Assembly: GCA_029834535.1 (NCBI GenBank)
Contig: JAQMWT010000527.1
Coordinates: 1 to 22,877, forward strand
Source: Chrysophaeum taylorii
Lineage: Eukaryota > Sar > Pelagophyceae > Pelagomonadales > Pelagomonadaceae
Reading direction: 5' to 3'
Length of the DNA: 22,877 bases
The notes under the pieces are model-generated. The model had not been told where the DNA came from, did not search any database, and worked only from the letters and a program-made list of their open reading frames with translations. The stretch's first letter is position 1. Each line of letters opens with the position of its first letter. The translations under genes and the position numbers were made by a program. Positions 8,883-16,825 of the stretch are shown piece after piece.

Positions 8883-10190
8883 CTAGCATTGTACCTTGGT
8901 GTCGAATCGCGCCACGCAGATCGCAAAGGCCTGGAACATGGAGAGGGGAAACTGGTAGTCCATGTTGAAGCAGTGCTTGCCGACCTTGCCCATCTGGAGG
9001 AGGACGGGCTGGTGGTTGGCGTCGCGGGAAGGGTCGAGGTTAGCCCCCTCGCCGCCGGGCTTGTAGTAGGCCCGTTTCATGTGTTCTTCGAGGGGGGGTG
9101 ACTTGATGAGCTGGAAATTTTTTGTCGAGGCAATCGAGGCGCGGGCTTTGAAGTCGACGAGGCACGACGAGAGCGGGTCGTACTTGGTTTCGCGCACGTG
9201 GATGACCAAGGCGCGGTCGGCGTAGAGGACGTTCTGGCCGCCCTGGCCCTGGATGAGCGTGAGGATGTGTTCGAGACCGTCTTGGTCTCTAAGGGGATGA
9301 ATCGCCTCGACGGTCGAAATCCCGCCGTCGTCGAGATCTGGGTCCTCGGGCGGCGGATCGTCGGGGCGCCGGGGCCGCCACCGCACCTGGGGGAGCGCGA
9401 CCTCGACGTGGCGGGGGTTCGAGCTCCGGCGGCCGCACCTCGGGGAAAACGAAATCGCGCAGAGCTCACGACGGCGCGCCTCGAGCTCACGACGGCGCGC
9501 ATCGAGTTCGCCCCCCGGCGGCTTATCGCCCTTATCGAAGAGCACGTAGTTGGCGCCGTTGCCTCGAAGTTTTCCGAGGTAGTTTCGTCCGCGGCGCGCG
9601 CGCGCCTTGAAGAGGTCGGCCGTCGAGGTCGAGAACACGTAGTGGGGCGTGCCGCCGGGGACCTTGCGAGCGGCCATGATAAATCGACCCGTACCGTCTT
9701 CGTGGTCGGCGTACAGCTTGTACGACGGAAAGAGAAAATTCGACTTGTCGCGCTCGATGAAGCACCTTACCACGACGCCCCCGCCCGCGGGCGCGGGGCT
9801 CAGGACGAACTTGTGGAGCTTGCGGAGCACGAAGGGGATCGAACGCACGTCGAACCTCGTAGGCTTGAACGGGTCGCGCTTTTCCGGGCCTTCGCGTGGC
9901 ACCTCGACAGACGCTTCTTCCTCCACCTCCTGTCGTGTCTCGCGTTGTCGATCCTCTCGGCGCCGACGAGATCCTTCTTCTTCTTGATGCATCATTGTCC
10001 TGGCGAGGGCCGATTCCATGTGGCGGTCGATTTCCTCCTCCTGTTGGTAGCAGCGGCGGCGCCTCTCCTCCGGTCGGTGTCTCTCGTAGGTTGGCACCGT
10101 GCCCTGCTCGGCTTGCCGGAGCCGCCACAGCGCCGCCGCGCTCGCTTTTGGCGCGGCCTCAGACGGCGGCGGCGGCGGAGGGGGCGGCAT
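8883..10190 (-). CDS. Tubby-like protein (C-terminal Tub domain)
   Basis: The 435-residue product ends in a Tub domain, a closed beta-barrel around a hydrophobic helix that binds phosphoinositides and can tether the protein to membranes. Visible features are the entry FVLRKLHKFVLSP (120-132), the basic strand IERDKSNFLFPSYKLY (145-160), AARKVPGGTPHYVFS (173-187) and GKLRGNGANYVLFDKG (206-221). The signature end is LLQMGKVGKHCFNMDY to QAFAICVARFDTK. Residues 1-105 are a Pro run followed by a Glu/Arg-rich, probably helical region. About 90 residues (228-320) of Arg/Pro-rich sequence interrupt the barrel, longer than usual for the family; this could be an insertion or a retained intron. The family acts in ciliary trafficking and phosphoinositide-linked signalling. 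The ATG lies 49 nt from that of the divergent gene. Confidence 0.92.
   Translation of the reverse strand: MPPPPPPPPSEAAPKASAAALWRLRQAEQGTVPTYERHRPEERRRRCYQQEEEIDRHMESALARTMMHQEEEGSRRRREDRQRETRQEVEEEASVEVPREGPEKRDPFKPTRFDVRSIPFVLRKLHKFVLSPAPAGGGVVVRCFIERDKSNFLFPSYKLYADHEDGTGRFIMAARKVPGGTPHYVFSTSTADLFKARARRGRNYLGKLRGNGANYVLFDKGDKPPGGELDARRRELEARRRELCAISFSPRCGRRSSNPRHVEVALPQVRWRPRRPDDPPPEDPDLDDGGISTVEAIHPLRDQDGLEHILTLIQGQGGQNVLYADRALVIHVRETKYDPLSSCLVDFKARASIASTKNFQLIKSPPLEEHMKRAYYKPGGEGANLDPSRDANHQPVLLQMGKVGKHCFNMDYQFPLSMFQAFAICVARFDTKVQC
9462..9503. repeat. 21-nt tandem duplication inside the Tubby gene
   Basis: Two 21-nt units (GAGCTCACGACGGCGCGC plus CTC or ATC) differ at one base. On the coding strand they encode the heptad-like repeats ELDARRR and ELEARRR in the long insert of the Tub domain. 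Confidence 0.9.
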
Positions 10191-10239
10191 CGGCGTTAAA
10201 TCGACGGTGACGCTGCCACTTACCCTTGTTTCGTTGCGT
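10191..10239. promoter_or_regulatory. 49-bp gap between divergent start codons
   Basis: The Tubby ATG (minus) and the glycosidase-like ATG (plus) face away from each other with only 49 bp between. If both starts are right, a bidirectional promoter and both 5' leaders must overlap here or lie within the coding ends. A GTGACG half-site (10207-10212) is present; no TATA box is visible. Either gene might instead have an undetected upstream exon. Confidence 0.45.
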
Positions 10240-10258
10240 ATGAGGCTGCTCGTCGTCT

Positions 10259-10294
<36 letters not shown>

Positions 10295-11925
10295 CGGGCG
10301 AAGCGGTGGTCCCTCGAGGTGGTGGTCCCTTGGGCTCTGCCGAGCGCGTGCGGCGCGAGGCGCTGGTTGTGCTCCGCGGGCGATTTGACTCCAGCCTCGG
10401 ACTCGTGAGCCAGGGTTCGCCGCCATACGCGAGCGCCTTGACCTCGACCGTGGCAGCGTACGCGCTCTCGCGACACAGGCCCGGCGAGGCGATGCGCGAG
10501 CTGTCGGCTGTGCTCGCGCTGCAGTGGGAGGACGGCCTCGTGCCGGCATACTCCTTCCCGGGTGCCGCGGCGCGCGACGAGCTCGTCGCGGACGGACTGT
10601 CGCTCGGGTCGTTCGCGCTGTGGAACGGAACCGGGCGGCTCGAGGGGCCGAGCGTGCCGCTCGCCGCGCTCCCGCTCCAGGCCTCGGTAGCCCTTCAGAT
10701 ATACGAAGCCTGCGACGACCGGTACGCGGCCGCGAAATGGGCGCTCGGCGTCGTCCCCGCGCTCTATCGCTGGCACCGGTTTCTCCGCGCGCGGCCGGCG
10801 ACCCCGGGCGGTGCGCCCCCCGTGCGGCTCGCACACCCCTGGGAAGCGCCGTCCCGGCCCGAGGCCGACGGTTTGGGAGTCGCGAAATGTCTCGTCGCGA
10901 CGGACTGGTCGACCGACTGCTTTGGTGCCGTCGACGTCGCGTTCGAGGCCACGCTCGCCCGCTCGGAGGTTGCCCTCGCCAAGCTCCTCGAGGCCCTCGA
11001 ACGCCGCCGCCTGGCCCCGGGCCTCCCCAACGACGCGCGCCGCGTCGTGCGCAAATCGGAGCTCGCGGCACGCGACCGCCTCGACGGTCTCTGGACCTCG
11101 AATCGATTCGCGAGCGCGGTGCGAACCGACGACGACGCGTGGGCGCCGGCGCCCGCCGCGACCGACATCGCCGCCCTCTCGCTGCCATGCCTCGCCGCAC
11201 GACGCCGCGACGCCCTCGTCGCCCACCTCCTGCCGGGCGGTCGCCTCGCCTGCGGCCCGCCCCTCCCCGACGCCGAGTGCGTCGGCGACCCTCCCGCCTG
11301 GCCGCGAGGCGCCAGGGTCGACGTCTTCCTCAACTTGCTCGTCGAGCGCGGCCTCCGCCGCGTCCAGGAGGTCTCCCTCGCCGACTGGCTCCGCGACGCG
11401 ACCCTCCGTCTTCTCGCGAGGAACTACGTCCCTGACGTTGACGACGACGACGACGACGACGACGACAACTCGACGACGACGGCGGCGGCCTACTCGCTCT
11501 TCGACGACGACGATGATATTGTGCCGCCGTCGTCCTCGTCCTTCCGCCTCGATCTCTACCGCGCCTACGACGCCGCCGGCGTGGGCCTCGCCGACGACCC
11601 CGACGGCAACCGCAGCGCCCTGGCCGCCGCGGTAGCAGTGCTCCTCACGACGCCGGATGCCGCGGAGACCGACTTCCCCGACGCCCCCGTCTCGCGCTCC
11701 GTTGTCTTTGCCGTCGTTCTCGTGGAACTCGTAGTCGCCTCCCTCGTCGCCTTCGCCTGCCTTGCCACCAACCTCCTCATGATCCGCGAGCTTCGGCAAA
11801 CAGACACAACCCTAACTTCTGCCGCCGCATCCTACTCGGGCCTTTCGCCCCGCCCTTTTTTTCATACGGGGAGACCCGCCCGGCGTTCGCTGCAGACCAC
11901 GACGTTTGCACCGCCGCCCAAATGA
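10240..11925 (+). CDS. Membrane-anchored six-hairpin (GH63-like) glycosidase homologue
   Basis: The 561-residue product starts at the ATG at 10240. The frame is open further upstream, but that would overlap the Tubby gene and hide a signal peptide (MRLLVVS then poly-Ala). Several blocks match the order in GH63 and related (alpha/alpha)6-barrel glucosidases. These are QWEDGLVPAYSF (95-106), AHPWEAP (198-204), TDIAALSLP (308-316), AWPRGARVDVFLNLLVERGL (353-372) and LYRAYDAAGVG (439-449). A hydrophobic helix at 487-515 with a short basic tail predicts a type I membrane protein. The usual catalytic Asp after HPWE and the Glu of the EYYxxxTG block are not seen, so activity is doubtful. An Asp run (401-409) interrupts the barrel. 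GH63-like is a motif-based inference. Confidence 0.65.
10261..10290. repeat. (GCA)10 microsatellite coding poly-alanine
   Basis: Ten perfect GCA units encode Ala 8-17 in the hydrophobic core of the predicted signal peptide. Length polymorphism would alter that core directly. Confidence 0.95.
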
Positions 11926-12431
11926 AAATTAATGACACCTCCTAGAGCGTTTATCTATTTAATACGCTTGTACAAACATCTCATCACAACACGTCGTGGA
12001 GTTTCAAGGGAGAGAAAAAAAAGGTACCGCGCACTCTTGGTACCTGAAAAACCGAGTTCACAATCGCGCGCAGGTCGGTCGCTCCCCCCCCCCCTCCCTC
12101 AGCAGCAGCGGCGGCGGCCCAGCCGGCGGTGGCAGCAGCGTGCTTGTGTGGTCGGAAGAATGCATATCCACAGAGTTTATTTATTTAATATGCGGATGAG
12201 GTGTGTCGTTGACACGCGGCGAAAAAGAGGATAGACAAGAGAGAGGAGAGGTGAGGTGAGGTCGGGACCCCCGACGACGTGCTCCGGAAGGTCTCGTCGC
12301 GGGCATATATATATATGGCCGAGGTCGGCGCCACAGGGTGATGTGCTTCGAGAAGAAGCTCAATGAGAACCAAGAACCACATCAATTTTTTTCTGGCGCG
12401 GCACAAAGAGTGAGTCAGTCAGCCAATCTTA
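11926..12431. other. Convergent 3' intergenic region
   Basis: The region lies between the stops of the glycosidase-like gene (+) and the first fusion gene (-), so it should hold both 3' UTRs and polyadenylation sites. It contains two near-identical AT-rich 19-mers, a (TA)n stretch near 12304-12315, GA-rich DNA at 12232-12265, and a GGTACC pair at 12022-12043. No coding region is supported. Confidence 0.6.
11949..11967. repeat. AT-rich 19-mer, first copy (partner at 12175-12193)
   Basis: GTTTATCTATTTAATACGC here and GTTTATTTATTTAATATGC at 12175-12193 differ at two positions, 226 bp apart in direct orientation. Both lie in otherwise GC-rich 3' DNA. They may be 3'-end processing signals or remains of a small duplication. 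Confidence 0.7.
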
Positions 12432-13760
12432 TCAAAAGAGGAAGGAAAAGACGAGGGAGAGCGGGATGATGAGGAAGGGGGCATAGATGGCGAGGAGAAT
12501 ATACGGGACTCCCGGCGACGCGAGCAAGGTCGCGATGATGGGCACGAGCGTTGTGGCGACGTGGGCGCCGTAAGCGACGAAGAGCTTTGATATGATTGGC
12601 GAGTACGCCTCATAAAAGAGCGCCCAGAGGGCGACGAAGTAGAAGGGGAGCTGGACTACCAACTCGCACACCCCAAAGGACTTGAACCAAAGCGGGGGAT
12701 CAGCGACGAGCACGTCTCCGTGGCGTCGGACGTGAAAATCCGTCAAGTCCGCAGCGAAGCGCGGGACCCAGGCGCGAGGCAGCTGAGCCGGGATTTCGAG
12801 AAGCAAGGTGACGGGGATGTGGAAGGCAAAGAACGCAATGTAGACGTGCCGGAGGGTGATAGGAGAAAATTTCGGGACCCGGGTTTTGTGCTCGGCATAC
12901 TCTGGGTACTTTGCAGTAGAGATCGCCTCCGTCAGATCGACGGAACCGCCCGGCGAGAGAAAGAGCATGGTGAGGTATATGGGCCCCAATACTGACCAAT
13001 TGAGGGTCTTGGTGAAGCCATAAAAGAGCCACCACATGGATACCTCGCAAAAGTAGTTCGGGTGGCGAGAATATTGCCACAAACCCTTGGTCATAAATCT
13101 TTCGCTCGTCTCCCCGCGAGCTTTGGCTGCCTGGAACTGAAACATTTGCATGTCCGCGACGGTCTCGCCGATGAAAAGAACCACAAAGGCACAAGCGAGC
13201 ACCCAATCGAGGGGCGAGATAGGGCCGTCGACAACAAACGCTGGCGCCGCGATCGACGTCAGCAGAAACTGTTGAAACACGACGACGTACGTCGCGTTGA
13301 TCAACTGGAAGCGCCAGCCTGGGAACCACCGGCGGATCGCGGCCCACCGATAACTTTCGTGCGTGTACCCGCCCTTGATGTAAAAGTTAAAGCTGAGACG
13401 CACTCCCCACGCCGTCGCGAGACAAGCCATCAGGAGTCGGAGGTGCGACGGCTGGCTGACGTAGGCGTGCCACGCGACCAGCGGCGGCTCGATCGACCAT
13501 ACCCGGTCCATGATTCCCGGTCCATACAGGAAGGTGAGAGCCCAGACGATGACCAGCGTGGCTATGAGGCCAAAGCAGTGGCGCGCCCATCCGTCCTCGA
13601 GGCTGAGACATTCGAGCTCCAGCAGACACGGACGCGCGGGCGACCACAGAGCCCAGCTCGCGTAGAATACGCAGCTGCCTGCGAGGGCGCCGCCGACGAC
13701 AACTCCGAGTGGGGAATGCTCGACCTCTGCTCCCGTGTACGCAGCAGTCTTCTCGGTCAT
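12432..13760 (-). CDS. DUF1295 (steroid-reductase-like)-TMEM97/EXPERA fusion protein, copy 1
   Basis: The 442-residue multi-pass membrane protein has two parts. Residues about 60-300 match the DUF1295 / steroid 5-alpha-reductase C-terminal family: DRVWSIEPP (85-93), TAWGVRLSFNFYIK (116-129), a YRW block (137-139), GLWQYSRHPNYFCEV (226-240, the likely NADPH-binding signature) and YPEYAEHK (285-292). Residues about 303-442 are a complete EXPERA domain most like TMEM97 (sigma-2 receptor): HIPVTLLLE (314-322), ADPPLWFKSFGVCELVVQLP (353-372), AYGAHVATTLVPI (396-408) and AIYAPFLIIP (424-433). Sterol reductases and the sterol isomerase EBP belong to these two families, so an ER lipid or sterol role is likely but inferred. 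Where TMEM97 has its first ligand-site Asp, this copy has Glu322; Asp354 fits the second. The start ATG aligns with that of copy 2. Confidence 0.88.
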   Translation of the reverse strand: MTEKTAAYTGAEVEHSPLGVVVGGALAGSCVFYASWALWSPARPCLLELECLSLEDGWARHCFGLIATLVIVWALTFLYGPGIMDRVWSIEPPLVAWHAYVSQPSHLRLLMACLATAWGVRLSFNFYIKGGYTHESYRWAAIRRWFPGWRFQLINATYVVVFQQFLLTSIAAPAFVVDGPISPLDWVLACAFVVLFIGETVADMQMFQFQAAKARGETSERFMTKGLWQYSRHPNYFCEVSMWWLFYGFTKTLNWSVLGPIYLTMLFLSPGGSVDLTEAISTAKYPEYAEHKTRVPKFSPITLRHVYIAFFAFHIPVTLLLEIPAQLPRAWVPRFAADLTDFHVRRHGDVLVADPPLWFKSFGVCELVVQLPFYFVALWALFYEAYSPIISKLFVAYGAHVATTLVPIIATLLASPGVPYILLAIYAPFLIIPLSLVFSFLF

Positions 13761-15236
13761 TACGATCTATTTGGTCGAATTCTATCTGGTCACACAATTG
13801 GCTTCAACCTGCTGGATTCGACCGATCCATCCGTTCACACGAGATTCCGAAAATGTTGACTCGTAGCTCGATTCAATCGAAAAACCAATCAACGTGGCAA
13901 AAACCTTAGCATACCGGGAACATTCACGGAACAAACCAAAGGACTCTAATAATTTTTTTCTTGTGGAAAAGGCATAATAGGTTGTATCCACGACGCCATT
14001 ACAACAATAATAATTGGTCACATCATTTTCTCGTTGCAACATTTCAAGTCAGGAGTCAATGAGGCGACACGCGGCCGCCGTCCATCGGCGCGAAAAAACA
14101 GGCCCCAACCCCCCAAGTCGACGCGGGCGCCGAAGAATGCACCCAAAAGGCGGCGGGCCTTCGACAAGGCGACGGCTGGTGCCGTTGTTGCCAGGAGGCG
14201 GCCGCTGACGATGGTGCTGGTGCTGATGATGACGATGATGATGCTGCTGATGATGACGACGACGACGTGCCTGCGGCTGCCGACTAGGTCAAGCACCTCG
14301 ACATTCTCGCTGCTTCTGTCGTCGAGGTCCTTACTCCCACCGGACCGACCTAGTGGCGCGTCTGCCGTACTCCTCTAACACAGTGTGCCTCCATTTTTTT
14401 GCGCGAACATGGCCAATCACCACTTGCCGCGTTATTTTTGGTGTTTACGACGCCGGGCCGTCAAGCCACAGTCCGTCGATACCCATACAGAGCACTAGCT
14501 GCCTCGGAAAGTGCGATGAAACGGAACTGTTGGGGCTGTCGTTGGTCGCGTCGGCGGCCTCGCCGGTATCGGAGGCTGTCCGCTACGTCCCTCACAGAAA
14601 AAAAAATGTTATTTTGGTCACAACCGGCCGCCTGTAACTCCGGCCGGACGAGGGTGCGGACGCAATAGATATTGTCTTCGCCACGCAAACTGAAGCAAGC
14701 AGATGTTGACTCGACGCTGACGACCAAGCGAATGAATACTGGGAAAACGGGTTTGAGCAACGTCGAAAAGGCCCCAGATTAATCATCATGTCTGTCGGCC
14801 GAACTAGTTTTTCGGTCAACCGTCGGCGGCGTTGTCTGCTTGCAGCGCGGACCTGCTGTTCGCGTACGAGAAGAAAGACCCAGGTCTTGTCGATGTCGAG
14901 ATCCGAACGTCGTGACGAATCTCCTTCTCAACAATGCCGCGGTCGAACTACCGCCTGAGCCAACGTCGTCGTGTTCGCGCCTGAAGCCCGAAGTCCCAGC
15001 CGCTCGCCGAAACGTGCGCGAGACGCCGATTCATTCTTCGTGCATCCGCGTTTTCATAATGCTGATTTGCACTTCCATTTGTCGCGGGCGCCGTCGCCAC
15101 GATCGTCCTGCCGCACGATGGCACGCGCTGCTGCCGACCGTATCTCGGAGGCTGTCGCCGTTGGCGAAGCCGGTTCATCGTCTTCTTTTTCATGCTCGTC
15201 AGACTCGTCGAGAGCTGATCCTATGCGGTCACTCAC

Positions 15237-15408
15237 CTGGCGCACTCGTCGTCGTCGTCGATTTGCTCTTGAAAAAGCATCGTTCAAGACCCAGGCGCGG
15301 CCCTGGCACCAAATCGGACGCCCGTCCCAGACCTTGTCCGTAGGCAACCGTCCCGCGGTCTGCAGCGTCGCAGAGAGCTAGTTGCTTCTTCGACGCCGCC
15401 ATCATCAT
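15237..15408 (-). CDS. Possible first exon of an unrecognised gene
   Basis: On the minus strand an ATG cluster (MMM at 15408-15400) opens a frame reading MMMAASKKQLALCDAADRG and onward for about 57 codons. The frame meets a consensus splice donor, CCAG then GTGAGT, with the GT at 15236-15235. Downstream frames on the same strand stay open to 15054 (acidic, DESDEHEKEDDEPASPTA), but no acceptor can be chosen with confidence. No family is recognised. It may be a chance ORF. Confidence 0.2.
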
Positions 15409-16156
15409 TTCGAAGGCGCTGTTGCGAGGGCCGGACGCCACCGTTTCCGTCCGCAATTCGTTTCGGAAGAATTGAAAGGTAGATTCGTATATTTGATATG
15501 TATATCCTACGATTATCTCATAAATCTAAGAATATGCGTGGATTTCTGATGTTCTGAAACCCACGCGAGAGCGTCGGTGTGTGCAGGCTTCGCCCCTTAC
15601 CACCTCAAAGAAAAAATAAAAAAATATCCCCACGAACAGCCACCGCCCAATCGAGTGCAGGTACATTGTTTTGGAATGTGACGCTGATAAAGTACGATAA
15701 CCGCCCTCTTCGTAATCGAGACTCGCTCGTGAAGCAAGATCGGCACGCGTGTATATTGCCTGAGTTTGGAGAGGGGATCCAAAGGGCGACGAAGAGAGGG
15801 CGCCGACGACCTCGCCCCCAGCGAGAATACTGTTGATGCGGGAATTGCGGGGCGAGGTGTGTGTGTGGCTTTGATACTGTCTGTAACCAAGATGTCGATT
15901 TGGAAAATGAGGACGACACGAAGGAGCTCGCAAATTCCCCCGGCAAAGGGAGATCTTCGACCATAACTTACCCAAGCGACGCGACTCATAAACGCGGTGA
16001 GGAGCACCTACCTACCTTCGCGCCAATATGCAGTCCAAGTTAAAAAAATAATGCATCACCATTCTCGCGAAAGTCATATGGGGTTTCCGTATGCAGCTGG
16101 TACGCTACCAACTCGACGACGACGACGACAAGGTCGTTCGTTCGCGCTCCATTTCA

Positions 16157-16180
16157 CGGACGGACGGACGGACGGACGGA
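16157..16180. repeat. (CGGA)6 microsatellite
   Basis: Six perfect CGGA units in the gene-poor spacer. Confidence 0.95.
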
Positions 16181-16825
16181 CGGGCGTACTGCGCGGCTCA
16201 AGGGCTCTTGGATTCACAGCATACGCTTGAGCAGTGCACGCCTGGTTGTTGAAGCATCTTGCTTATCAAACGAGTTTGAGTCTGAAACATTGTTTGTCAG
16301 AAAATGAAGGGCTTCCTTCCCTGAATAATTATAAATGGTCGGTCGTACTGTCTAACCGAAAAGCCCGCTCCGCCTGTGTTGCTGTGGCGTACGGTCGATT
16401 TGATAGGATAATAATTCCAGAGGCCCCGGAGCTTATTTTTTGGAAAAAACGTCGGCGGACATGAATGAATTAACTCTGGCTATATATTCTCCAGGTTGTT
16501 GAAGGAGTACGGCCAAGCTCCAGGGAGAAGACGACGCTAATCGGGCGCTGGCGCAGTTTTATGACAGGCGGTGGGAGCTATGGTAGGGCAAAAATGCGGC
16601 GATTTTTCTTTAGCTCCTCCGAGACGGACTCTGTCGTTGGTGCACAACGGCCGGGCGTCTCTAATCAACCAAACAAACAGCCACTATGAAAATATTCTTA
16701 ACATCGAACCGCAAGAACGACAAACCCGAGAGAAGGTTGCGCCACCACCTCTGGTCTAGTCTGCAAGCGGCGGTCTTCTCCGCGACACTTTTTTGGGTAG
16801 CTTTCGTAGGGACGGAAAAATTCCG

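Larger units (their letters stand above)
13761..16825. other. 3-kb gene-poor region between the two fusion paralogs
   Basis: No gene here is convincing. The region includes AT-rich promoter-like DNA upstream of copy 1 (13900-14030) and a trinucleotide-rich stretch (14209-14272) that can encode MVLVLMMTMMMLLMM, signal-like but followed by nothing recognisable. It also holds a candidate exon on the minus strand (15237-15408, listed separately), a hydrophobic short ORF around 15600-15980, a (CGGA)n run, and the 3' flank of copy 2. Several overlapping ORFs in both strands have no codon or domain signal. Confidence 0.5.

Noticed and set aside
9198..10199. 333-aa plus-strand ORF opposite the Tubby gene
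   Set aside because: It is antisense of a clear Tub domain, has no recognisable motif, and overlaps the divergent promoter.
10258..11799. 513-aa minus-strand ORF opposite the glycosidase-like gene
   Set aside because: GC-rich codon bias on the plus strand leaves the antisense frame open. The product is low-complexity Arg/Gly/Val/Glu sequence without a domain.
14209..14378. Secreted small protein starting MVLVLMMTMMMLLMM
   Set aside because: The hydrophobic run arises from a trinucleotide-rich stretch, an equally long ORF exists on the other strand, and nothing recognisable follows.
15640..15850. Possible third, partial copy of the DUF1295-TMEM97 gene (a FVALW-like match)
   Set aside because: Only a short shared string (AGGGCGACGAAG) supports it, and no neighbouring block aligns.
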